A DNA stretch of 7,999 nt from an uncultured Oscillospiraceae bacterium. GTDB taxonomy: Bacteria > Bacillota > Clostridia > Oscillospirales > Ruminococcaceae. A model generated the notes under the pieces. That model worked only from the letters and a program-made list of their open reading frames with translations, did not search any database and was not told the origin of the DNA. Positions 1 through 6,163 of this stretch are shown piece by piece. Position 1 is the stretch's first letter. Each line of letters begins with the position of its first letter. Both the position numbers and the translations under genes were made by a program. The stretch is taken from positions 1 to 7,999 of the forward strand of contig CAKSGA010000099.1 of NCBI GenBank assembly GCA_934454435.1. The letters are read 5' to 3'.

Positions 1-2132
1 TTGTCACGCAGCTTTATGGCCTTAACGCCCCTTGCCTGTCTGCTGAGAGGACGGCAGTCATTCTCGTCAAAGCAGATAGCAGCACCGTTGCGGGTTGCAG
101 CAAATATACGGCAGTCACCCTCGGTAAGGAATGCTGCTGCTATCTCGTCGCCATCTGCAAGCGTAACTGCACGCAGTCCCTTCTTGCGGACGTTCTTATA
201 TTCTGACAGCTTTGTTCGCTTTACGATACCGTTCTTTGTCACGCAGATAAAGAACTTGTTATCCGCAAAATCATGCGTGGTCATCATCGCAGCGACTCTC
301 TCGCCCTCATTGAGCTGGAGAAGATTAACGATGTTCATGCCCCTTGACTGCTTGCTTCCCTCGGGTATCTCGTAGCACTTCAGGCGGTACATGTTGCCCT
401 GATTGGTGATGAACAGTATATTTTCATGGCTGGAGGAAACGAACATATTCTCAACGAAATCCTCTTCCCTCTGCTTCATGCCGGATACGCCCTTGCCGCC
501 ACGCTTCTGGATATTGTAGAGCTCCACGGGCTGACGCTTGATGTAACCTATATTTGTATAGGTCACTACGCAGTCCTCTTCGGGGATAAGGTCCTCAATA
601 TCCACTTCTCCGCTGACAGGCTCTATCTTTGTACGGCGTGCGTCGTTGTACTTCTTCTTGATAACGGAAAGCTCATCGCCTATGACCTTGAGCAGTTTAT
701 TGTGGTCTGCAAGTATCTCCTGCATTTCCTTGATGAGTGCACGCTTCTCCTGGAGCTCGTCAATTACCTTGGACTTCTCCATGCCGGTCAGTGCGCCTAA
801 TCTCATCTGTACGATGGCGTCCGCCTGGACCTCAGTCAGGGAATACGTGCCCTTGTCGAAGAAACCGGTAGAGGACACATCAATGTCCTTGAAGCGCTCT
901 ATAAGGCGTTCCTTGCCTTCCTGAATGGACTTGCTGGAACGCAGTATCGCAATGACTTCGTCAATGAAGTCGATAGCGATTATGAAGCCCTCGAGGATAT
1001 GCTCCCTTTCGAGAGCCTTTTCAAGATCGTACTTTGTACGGCGTGTGATAACGTCCACCTGGAAATCAAGGTACTGCTCCAGGCATTCTTTAAGGGTGAG
1101 TATCTTCGGCTGACCATTCACAAGCGCCAGCATTATAACTCCGACCGTATCCTGTAACTGCGTATAGGAATACAGCTTGTTGAGCACCACATTAGCGTTA
1201 GCGTCACGCTTGAGCTCAATGACGATACGCATACCGTTTCTGTCGGACTCATCACGGACGGTGCTTATGCCCTCGATACGCTTGTCACGTACAAGGTCAC
1301 CAATACTCATGAGCAGACGTGCCTTGTTGACCATATATGGTATCTCGTCAACGATGATACGGGTCTGGTTGTGCTCCTCAACGATATTTGCACGTCCACG
1401 GAGGATTATCTTGCCACGTCCGGTATAGTAAGCGGAGCGTATACCGCTGTAGCCCATTATAATACCGCCGGTCGGGAAGTCAGGACCCTGTATCTGGGAC
1501 ATGAGCTCCTCAATGGTAACATCAGGGTTGTCTATCATCAGCATTAGTGCGTCAATGACCTCGCCGAGATTATGCGGCGGGATATTTGTTGCCATGCCGA
1601 CTGCAATACCGTTACTGCCATTTACCAGCAGGTTCGGGAAGCGGCTCGGGAGCACCACGGGCTCCTGAAGCTTATCATCATAGTTTGTCGTGAAATCAAC
1701 GACCTTCTTGCCGATATCCTGAACCATTTCGTTGGATATCTTTGCGAGCCTTGCCTCAGTGTAACGGTAAGCCGCAGCGGGGTCGCCGTCCACGGAACCG
1801 AAGTTTCCGTGACCGTCTATCAGAGGATATCTCAGTGAGAAATCCTGAGCCAGCCGGACAAGGGCGTCATAAACGGAAGCGTCACCATGGGGGTGATACT
1901 TACCAAGCACCTCGCCGACTGTATATGCACATTTTCTGAACGGCTTGTCGGAGGTATTACCGGCGTCGTTCATGGTGTAGATTATACGGCGGTGAACAGG
2001 CTTCAGGCCGTCCCTTACGTCAGGCAGCGCTCTTGCGGTGATTACCGACATGGAGTACTGTATGAAGGACGTTTTCATCGTCTGTTCAAGGTCTACATTC
2101 AGTAGCTTTTCCAAGCTGAAATCAATATCCAT
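1..2132 (-). CDS. gyrA: DNA gyrase subunit A (3' end outside window)
   Basis: GyrA is the breakage-reunion subunit of gyrase, a cytoplasmic type II topoisomerase that adds negative supercoils using ATP hydrolysed by GyrB. About 710 codons are visible and the frame runs off the left edge, so the last C-terminal blades are missing. I translated it from the minus strand. The N-terminus carries [16 protein letters not shown] (residues 34-49), KYHPHGD (78-84) and the active-site tyrosine in YRYTE (Tyr124, equivalent to E. coli Tyr122). The GyrA box QKRGGKG lies at residues 542-548 (bases 489-509); it is needed for DNA wrapping and separates GyrA from ParC. The ATG at 2130-2132 has a perfect AGGAGG at 2137-2142, four bases away. 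The upstream YcxB-like gene ends 16 bases before it, so the two are probably co-transcribed. Oddity: Ala85 replaces the usual Ser/Thr at the quinolone position (E. coli Ser83), while Asp89 (Asp87) is kept. Confidence 0.98.
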   Translation of the reverse strand, partial: MDIDFSLEKLLNVDLEQTMKTSFIQYSMSVITARALPDVRDGLKPVHRRIIYTMNDAGNTSDKPFRKCAYTVGEVLGKYHPHGDASVYDALVRLAQDFSLRYPLIDGHGNFGSVDGDPAAAYRYTEARLAKISNEMVQDIGKKVVDFTTNYDDKLQEPVVLPSRFPNLLVNGSNGIAVGMATNIPPHNLGEVIDALMLMIDNPDVTIEELMSQIQGPDFPTGGIIMGYSGIRSAYYTGRGKIILRGRANIVEEHNQTRIIVDEIPYMVNKARLLMSIGDLVRDKRIEGISTVRDESDRNGMRIVIELKRDANANVVLNKLYSYTQLQDTVGVIMLALVNGQPKILTLKECLEQYLDFQVDVITRRTKYDLEKALEREHILEGFIIAIDFIDEVIAILRSSKSIQEGKERLIERFKDIDVSSTGFFDKGTYSLTEVQADAIVQMRLGALTGMEKSKVIDELQEKRALIKEMQEILADHNKLLKVIGDELSVIKKKYNDARRTKIEPVSGEVDIEDLIPEEDCVVTYTNIGYIKRQPVELYNIQKRGGKGVSGMKQREEDFVENMFVSSSHENILFITNQGNMYRLKCYEIPEGSKQSRGMNIVNLLQLNEGERVAAMMTTHDFADNKFFICVTKNGIVKRTKLSEYKNVRKKGLRAVTLADGDEIAAAFLTEGDCRIFAATRNGAAICFDENDCRPLSRQARGVKAIKLRD

Positions 2133-2148
2133 TATTCCTCCTGATATG

Positions 2149-2808
2149 TTACTGCGGCTTTGTCTGCTCTCCGGAAAGCCTGTTGGTGAGGTAGTCCCTC
2201 AGCGAGCTTTCCTGATCAACGGAAAGGCACCTTTTCGGGAAGCAGTATATCTGCTGTCTGTTGAATACCAGCAGAAGCGACTCTTCATTCTCCAGGAATT
2301 CCAGCAGGTCGTCCCCGGGTGTGAAAGTCGTTTTCAGCGGAGTTATTATCTCTTCGTCCGCTTCTTCATCTATTTTGACATGTACCTCATTTTCTTTTGG
2401 CTTGATGATAGTTTCAATCTCGATCCTGTCGTCAAAGAACGATGCACGGTAGTCCTCGGGATTGAGGTCTTTCAGTGCTTCTATCGTTTTCATTCGGGCA
2501 CGTTTTCTGTCAGTTATGCTGTATACCAGTCCCATAACGCTGACCATCAGCCCGATATACACGAAAAATGACGTGGGGTTGAGTATAACCGCAGCGATAA
2601 CTCCGCAGGTAATGAGGGAGTACGCAAGCACGGACAAAATATAGTTCTTGCTCTTATATCTCTTCTGAAAGCACTTCATAGCGCCGTCAATTTCTTCAAG
2701 AGTATTGTCATAGCTGAACGTGAACAGCGCCTGCTGATCCTTTTCCTGAGGTTTATTTTCATCAAGACCGCCGAGATCCGGCAGAATACCGTTAGAAATA
2801 CATATCAC
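2149..2808 (-). CDS. YcxB-like two-helix membrane protein of unknown function
   Basis: A 219-residue protein lying between gyrB and gyrA. Seen in the sequence: a polar N-terminus containing FTFSYDNT (29-36), two hydrophobic segments at about 56-76 and 81-98 separated by a short NP turn, a basic stretch DRKRARMK after them, and a soluble C-terminal half of about 115 residues. The C-terminal half includes [12 protein letters not shown] and ends with an [16 protein letters not shown] segment. This layout (short N-terminal strand region, paired helices, then a beta-rich domain with an F-x-D-x-I start and a late 'Y-x-x-P-K/R' motif) resembles YcxB-like family proteins, whose function is not established. 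The family call is from pattern memory. The start is uncertain: GTG at 2806-2808 is the only conventional start near the N-terminus, but an AAGGA lies almost against it. The next in-frame Met (44) would delete the N-terminal strand. It is 48 bases after gyrB and 16 before gyrA, so it is likely part of the gyrase operon. Confidence 0.8.
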   Translation of the reverse strand: MICISNGILPDLGGLDENKPQEKDQQALFTFSYDNTLEEIDGAMKCFQKRYKSKNYILSVLAYSLITCGVIAAVILNPTSFFVYIGLMVSVMGLVYSITDRKRARMKTIEALKDLNPEDYRASFFDDRIEIETIIKPKENEVHVKIDEEADEEIITPLKTTFTPGDDLLEFLENEESLLLVFNRQQIYCFPKRCLSVDQESSLRDYLTNRLSGEQTKPQ

Positions 2809-2856
2809 TTCCTTGAATACGCAGTGTAATTAATATAGTAAAAATACCGAAAGTTA

Positions 2857-4845
2857 TCAGAAATCCAGATTTTCGACCAGCTTTGCATTCTGTTCGATGA
2901 ATTCTCTTCTCGGCTCGACCTTGTCGCCCATCAGTACGGTCATGATCTCGTCAGCCTTTGCAGCGTCCTCGACCGTTATGCGGAGCATGGTGCGGGTCTC
3001 CGGGTTCATGGTCGTCTCCCAGAGCTGCTCGGCATCCATCTCACCAAGACCTTTGTAGCGCTGTACATCGACCTTTCCGCCGCCATCGCCGGAAAGCTCC
3101 CTGATGTACTTGTCACGCTCTTCGTCAGAGAAAGCGTATCGTACGTTCTTGCCCTTTGCGACCTTGAAAAGCGGCGGCTGTGCGATATAGACATGACCCT
3201 GCTCAATAAGCGGGCGCATGAATCTGAAGAAGAACGTCAGCATAAGTGTTGCGATATGAGCACCATCGACATCGGCATCGGCCATGATGATAACACGGCC
3301 GTAACGGAGCCTGGTGATGTCGAAATCCTCAGCGATACCGGTACCCAACGCCTTGACGACCGGGGAGAGCTTGTCGTTATTGTAAACCTTGTCGGCTCTT
3401 GCCTTCTCAACGTTGAGCATTTTGCCCCACAGTGCGAGAATAGCCTGGAAGCGCCTGTCACGGCCGCTCTTTGCAGACCCGCCCGCAGAATCTCCCTCGA
3501 CGATATATATTTCAGTGACCGAGGGATCCCTCTCGGAGCAGTCAGCCAGCTTGCCAGGCAGTCCGTTGCTGTCCATAACGGACTTGCGCTTAGCCTCCAT
3601 AGCCTTCTTTGCAGCGTCCCGGGCAGCCTGGGAGTTCATCGCCTTGTTCATGATGATCATGGCGGTCTCGGGGTGCTCTTCAAAGTAATAGGTAAGCTGT
3701 TCTACCGCTATCTTGTAGACTACCGGCTGGACCTCAGGGTTGCCGAGCTTGCTCTTGGTCTGACCTTCAAACTCGCACTCCGGCAGTTTTACGGAGATTA
3801 TCGCATTGATTGCCTCACGGATAGCCTCGCCACTGTAGCCGGTGAAAGGCTTCTCGTCCTCCTGCTTCTTGGCGGACTTCTTCTTGGGCTTGTTCTTCTC
3901 CTGGTTCTCCTTGTACGCCTTGGCATAGTCGTTTACGACCTTGTTGAGAGCCTTCTTGAAGCCCAGTTCATGCGTGCCGCCCTCGCCGGTGTGGATATCG
4001 TTCGCAAAGGAACGGAAGATCTCAGAGTTGAAATCGGTGGTGTACTGGAATGCGATCTCAACGTTGATACCGTTCATATCTCCGGTGAGATATATGACGT
4101 CAGGGTGGAGCACATCAGCGCCACGCTTCTTGTTGAGCCATTCGATGTAGCTTCTGATACCGCCCTCGTACATCATTTCTTCGTGAACGGGGTTCTCAGG
4201 GTCACGGGTGTCGGAGAGAGTTATCTTCAGACCGCCGTTGAGGAACGCCTTTTCACGGAGCCTGTCCTGGAGGGTGGTATAGCTGAATTCAGTGGTGTGG
4301 AATATCTGACCGTCCGGCTTGAACTTAACGGTAGTACCGGTACGGTCAGTGGTACCGATGACCTTTATCGGCTCGCTGTATTCGCCACGCTCAAAACGCT
4401 GGAAATGAATGTTCTTTCCGTCGTAAATCGTGACCTCCAGCCACTCAGACAGAGCGTTTACAACGGAAGCGCCAACGCCGTGCAGACCACCTGCAACCTT
4501 GTATCCGCCTCCGCCGAACTTACCGCCGGCATGCAGCACCGTAAAAACGACCGTAGCCGCCGAGATACCCTCTGCATGATTGATAGCGGTAGGGATACCA
4601 CGGCCGTTGTCCACGACCTCAATAATGTTGTCCGGAAGAATGGACACATTGATCTCGGTGCAGAAACCGGCAAGTGCCTCGTCGATAGCGTTGTCCACTA
4701 TCTCGTAAACCAGGTGGTGCAGACCACCCTCGCCGGACGAGCCGACATACATGCCGGGGCGCTTTCTGACAGCCTCAAGACCTTTCAGAACCTGAATGTC
4801 GTCTGCGCCGTAGCTCATGTTCTGAACATTTTCATTTTCAGCCAT
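2857..4845 (-). CDS. gyrB: DNA gyrase subunit B
   Basis: This is the ATPase subunit of gyrase, 662 residues, slightly longer than the usual Gram-positive form. The GHKL ATPase domain shows Glu48 (general base) and Asn52 in EIVDNAIDEA, DNGRGIP (79-85) and GGLHGVGASVVN (119-130). The transducer-domain lysine is Lys364 in QTKSKLGN. The TOPRIM domain shows EGDSAGG with Glu450, and the metal-binding DADVD (Asp523, Asp525, Asp527). The C-terminus has QRYKGLGEMDAEQLWETT. A lysine-rich insertion (about residues 312-332, with nine Lys) lies just before the segment leading to Lys364. Unusual residues: LALWGK where LPL(K/R)GK is usual (Trp473 at the place of E. coli Lys447), and ADADVDGAHIATL where TDADVDGSHIRTL is usual. 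The ATG at 4843-4845 has GGAGGG at 4857-4862 (11 bases away) and a second AAGG closer. The gene has its own promoter and leader and heads a gyrB-(YcxB-like)-gyrA operon. Confidence 0.98.
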   Translation of the reverse strand: MAENENVQNMSYGADDIQVLKGLEAVRKRPGMYVGSSGEGGLHHLVYEIVDNAIDEALAGFCTEINVSILPDNIIEVVDNGRGIPTAINHAEGISAATVVFTVLHAGGKFGGGGYKVAGGLHGVGASVVNALSEWLEVTIYDGKNIHFQRFERGEYSEPIKVIGTTDRTGTTVKFKPDGQIFHTTEFSYTTLQDRLREKAFLNGGLKITLSDTRDPENPVHEEMMYEGGIRSYIEWLNKKRGADVLHPDVIYLTGDMNGINVEIAFQYTTDFNSEIFRSFANDIHTGEGGTHELGFKKALNKVVNDYAKAYKENQEKNKPKKKSAKKQEDEKPFTGYSGEAIREAINAIISVKLPECEFEGQTKSKLGNPEVQPVVYKIAVEQLTYYFEEHPETAMIIMNKAMNSQAARDAAKKAMEAKRKSVMDSNGLPGKLADCSERDPSVTEIYIVEGDSAGGSAKSGRDRRFQAILALWGKMLNVEKARADKVYNNDKLSPVVKALGTGIAEDFDITRLRYGRVIIMADADVDGAHIATLMLTFFFRFMRPLIEQGHVYIAQPPLFKVAKGKNVRYAFSDEERDKYIRELSGDGGGKVDVQRYKGLGEMDAEQLWETTMNPETRTMLRITVEDAAKADEIMTVLMGDKVEPRREFIEQNAKLVENLDF

Positions 4846-4869
4846 ATAAAACCTTGCCCTCCATAAATC

Positions 4870-4887
4870 TACTGAGCCTTCTCAGTA
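4870..4887 (-). promoter_or_regulatory. perfect hairpin in the gyrB leader
   Basis: Read on the minus strand, TACTGAG and CTCAGTA form a perfect 7-bp stem with an AAGG loop. It lies in the predicted gyrB 5' untranslated region, ending seven bases before the GGAGGG ribosome binding site (4857-4862). No T-run follows, so it is not a terminator. A role in mRNA stability or translation of gyrB is inference. Confidence 0.55.
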
Positions 4888-4910
4888 ACGCATATCTGCA
4901 TAACGCATAT
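4886..4910 (-). repeat. two 10-bp direct repeats at the start of the gyrB transcript
   Basis: ATATGCGTTA occurs twice on the minus strand (4901-4910 and 4886-4895), separated by five bases, giving a 15-bp period. The copies are identical. They lie just downstream of the gyrB -10 element, so they would cover the first transcribed bases. A perfect tandem pair here could be a protein operator or part of an RNA leader. No regulator is identified. Confidence 0.6.
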
Positions 4911-4919
4911 ATTATATAT

Positions 4920-4948
4920 AGTATACCACAAAACCGCCAAAATTGCAA
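4920..4948 (-). promoter_or_regulatory. gyrB sigma-A promoter with extended -10
   Basis: On the minus strand there is a -35 TTGCAA (4943-4948), a 17-base spacer and a -10 TATACT (4920-4925). The -10 is preceded by TGG, giving an extended TGnTATACT. Transcription would start near 4912, leaving a leader of about 65 bases before the gyrB ATG, with the direct repeats and hairpin in it. An AT-rich stretch (ATATATAAT) directly follows the -10. This gives the gyrase operon its own promoter, separate from recF. Confidence 0.75.
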
Positions 4949-4995
4949 GCATTCCATCGGATTTTAGGGCAAATTTCTTTGGTTTGTGAGAAAAA

Positions 4996-5009
4996 TTACC
5001 ACCCGGTAA
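4996..5009. repeat. small inverted repeat in the gyrB-rpsT divergent region
   Basis: TTACC-ACCC-GGTAA forms a perfect 5-bp inverted repeat in the middle of the divergent region, about 48 bases upstream of the gyrB -35. Read on the minus strand it is followed by a run of five T, so it could be a weak hairpin with a U-tail or a small operator. Neither role is shown. Confidence 0.35.
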
Positions 5010-5077
5010 CAATACGGAAAAATCCATCTCAGGCTAAACAAAATCGCATAATCAGCCGAAATAATTACTCACTGTTG

Positions 5078-5097
5078 AAAAAAACTGCAAAAAAAAA
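5078..5097 (+). promoter_or_regulatory. phased A-tracts upstream of the rpsT promoter (UP-element-like)
   Basis: An A7 run (5078-5084) and an A9 run (5089-5097) start 11 bases apart, close to one helical turn. They lie just upstream of the rpsT -35 element. Phased A-tracts in this place are typical of curved DNA or UP elements that boost strong ribosomal promoters. That function is inferred from position and composition. Confidence 0.5.
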
Positions 5098-5109
5098 CGT
5101 AATACCCCC

Positions 5110-5138
5110 TTGAAATTAAGGAAATAATATGCTATAAT
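5110..5138 (+). promoter_or_regulatory. rpsT sigma-A promoter with extended -10
   Basis: TTGAAA (5110-5115), a 17-base spacer and a perfect TATAAT (5133-5138). The -10 is preceded by TGC, giving an extended TGnTATAAT. The expected start is near 5145, leaving a leader of about 120 bases before rpsT. The near-consensus elements and the A-tracts upstream fit a highly expressed ribosomal protein gene. Confidence 0.85.
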
Positions 5139-5153
5139 AAAATATATTATTAT

Positions 5154-5239
5154 GGTGTTCAGAATGAGGGCTGACAGAAAAACCTCCTGACACCCAATAA
5201 GATAATAAATCGAGAGCAGGTCTGTGACTCTGTTCCGAT
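5154..5239 (+). promoter_or_regulatory. structured 5' leader of rpsT with two hairpins
   Basis: Two stems can be drawn by hand. The first is GGTGT (5154-5158), CAG (5160-5162) and GAGG (5166-5169) pairing with the continuous CCTCCTGACACC (5183-5194), with a bulged T and a bulged AAT and a 13-base loop. The second is ATCG (5209-5212), GAGCAG (5214-5219) and GTC (5220-5222) pairing with GAC (5226-5228), CTGTTC (5230-5235) and CGAT (5236-5239), with one G-U pair and two single-base bulges. The second ends 11 bases before the ribosome binding site GGAGGT (5251-5256). CCTCC at 5183-5187 is also complementary to that site, so an alternative fold could hide it. E. coli S20 is known to repress its own translation; that this leader does the same job is inference. 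Confidence 0.5.
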
Positions 5240-5264
5240 CGAATAGCTATGGAGGTGAAAATTA

Positions 5265-5510
5265 ATGCCGAACATCAAGTCTGCAAAGAAGAGAGTTCTC
5301 ATCGCTAAGGAGAGAACAGAGGCTAACAAGGCTTCCAAGACTGCACTCAAGACAGTCATCAAGAAGGCACGTGCTGAGGGTGCTGACGCTGCTGTTATCA
5401 AGACCGCAGTTGTAAGCGTAGACAAGGCTGCTGGCAAGGGTCTTATCCACAAGAATAAGGCTGCTCGTCTGAAGTCCCAGCTTGCAAAGAAAGCAAATGC
5501 TACTGCATAA
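5265..5510 (+). CDS. rpsT: 30S ribosomal protein S20
   Basis: S20 is a small basic protein that binds 16S rRNA early in assembly of the 30S subunit. The product has 81 residues, the usual size. The sequence starts MPNIKSAKKRV, is rich in Lys and Ala throughout, and ends with the family's IHKNKAARLKSQLAKKAN-type segment. The fold is expected to be a three-helix bundle. The ATG at 5265 has a strong GGAGGT (5251-5256) eight bases away. Codon use is strongly biased (many AAG and GCT), as expected of a highly expressed gene. It has its own promoter and a long structured leader, and a hairpin follows its stop. It is transcribed opposite to the gyrase and recF operons. It is not part of the usual gene order here, so it marks a rearrangement or insertion between remB and gyrB. 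Confidence 0.98.
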   Translation: MPNIKSAKKRVLIAKERTEANKASKTALKTVIKKARAEGADAAVIKTAVVSVDKAAGKGLIHKNKAARLKSQLAKKANATA

Positions 5511-5530
5511 TTCTTGAACAAAGCAAACTA

Positions 5531-5564
5531 CACCCACAGGCGAAAGCGTGTGGGTGATCGTTTT
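5531..5564 (+). terminator. rpsT terminator, possibly leaky
   Basis: CACCCACA (5531-5538) pairs perfectly with TGTGGGTG (5549-5556). Inside, after a G-G mismatch, a GC/GC pair closes a GAAA tetraloop. Four mixed bases (ATCG) separate the stem from TTTT (5561-5564), so the U-tail is short and displaced. It lies 20 bases after the rpsT stop. Because I see no clear promoter between it and the next gene, partial read-through may feed that gene. Confidence 0.7.
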
Positions 5565-5594
5565 ATACGGAAAAAGACAGAAAGGGGAATGAAA

Positions 5595-6095
5595 ATGGCA
5601 GGCGTAAACAGAGAGATAACAGACATCACAGAGATAGAGAAAATATTAAAGGAAGCCAAGGTATGCCGGCTTGCCCTGATGAACGGAGAATATCCGTACA
5701 TAATCCCGATGTGCTTCGGGTACAAGCTGGACGGCGGACAGCTAGAGCTTTATTTCCACAGTGCCCCCACCGGACACAAGATTGACCTTATAAAGAAGAA
5801 CAACCTTGCGGGCTTCGAGATGGACTGCCTCACCGGAGTGATAAAGGACGAGGACCGCTGCAGCGTGAACGCAGTGTATGAGTGCATAACCGGCACCGGT
5901 TTCGTTGAGATAATCAACGGCATAGAGAAGCTGACCGGCCTGACCGCAATAATCAGCAAGTATGACGATGTCAAGCAGGAACACAAGTTCAGCGAGCAGG
6001 CACTCAACGGAATGGTGCTGATAAAGCTCACCGCCGAGAACTTCTGCTGCCGCAGCCACCAGGTGGACGAGGATAATATCGACCTCCCGGAATAA
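5595..6095 (+). CDS. PPOX/Nim-like flavin-binding split-barrel protein
   Basis: A 166-residue cytoplasmic protein resembling the pyridoxamine 5'-phosphate oxidase-related family that includes NimA-type 5-nitroimidazole reductases. Seen: an N-terminal helix (REITDITEIEKIL), then VCRLAL (about 23-28), YPYIIPMCFGY (33-43), and LYFHSAPTGHKIDLIKKN (52 onward), the FMN-phosphate-binding type of segment in this family. Later come GFEMDC and a C-terminal IKLTAENFCCRSH. The substrate cannot be told from sequence; members are often annotated as possible nitroimidazole resistance proteins, and that should not be assumed here. I chose the ATG at 5595 because AAAGGGG (5581-5587) is seven bases away. The in-frame ATG at 5589 is too close, and 5514 would make the rpsT terminator coding. 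It follows rpsT by 84 bases and is convergent with remB. Confidence 0.88.
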   Translation: MAGVNREITDITEIEKILKEAKVCRLALMNGEYPYIIPMCFGYKLDGGQLELYFHSAPTGHKIDLIKKNNLAGFEMDCLTGVIKDEDRCSVNAVYECITGTGFVEIINGIEKLTGLTAIISKYDDVKQEHKFSEQALNGMVLIKLTAENFCCRSHQVDEDNIDLPE

Positions 6096-6119
6096 ACGCT
6101 CTGTATATCAAGTTACAAA

Positions 6120-6128
6120 TTATACACA
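6120..6128 (+). promoter_or_regulatory. single match to the DnaA box consensus
   Basis: TTATACACA fits the DnaA-box consensus TTATNCACA exactly. It lies in the 68-bp gap between the converging PPOX and remB genes, in what looks like an oriC-proximal block. One such match is not rare by chance in 8 kb and I saw no cluster, so function is doubtful. Confidence 0.25.
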
Positions 6129-6134
6129 AAGAAA

Positions 6135-6162
6135 ACCGCAGTATATTTTACTGCGGTCTTTT
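6135..6162. terminator. bidirectional terminator between the PPOX gene and remB
   Basis: ACCGCAGTA (6135-6143) and TACTGCGGT (6149-6157) form a perfect 9-bp stem with a 5-base loop. On the plus strand it is followed by CTTTTGTT. On the minus strand it is followed by TTTTC, so it can stop transcription from both sides. It begins 39 bases after the PPOX stop and abuts the remB stop (6164-6166). It closes the yaaA-recF-remB operon and so separates it from gyrB. Confidence 0.9.
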
Positions 6163-6163
6163 G

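Noticed and set aside
2038..2571. 177-codon plus-strand frame opposite the YcxB-like gene
   Set aside because: It is antisense to the YcxB-like gene and the gyrA start, without protein-like composition or start signals; treated as a shadow.
2809..2856. AT-rich gap after gyrB with a TATATT on the minus strand, as a promoter for the YcxB-like gene
   Set aside because: No matching -35 and no extended -10; co-transcription with gyrB explains the layout better.
3193..4866. 557-codon open frame on the plus strand opposite gyrB
   Set aside because: It is fully antisense to a clear GyrB, has no family features or good start site, and long antisense frames are common opposite strongly codon-biased genes.
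5514..5594. Upstream ATG extending the PPOX protein by 27 residues
   Set aside because: It would translate through the rpsT terminator hairpin and has no good ribosome binding site; the ATG at 5595 has one.
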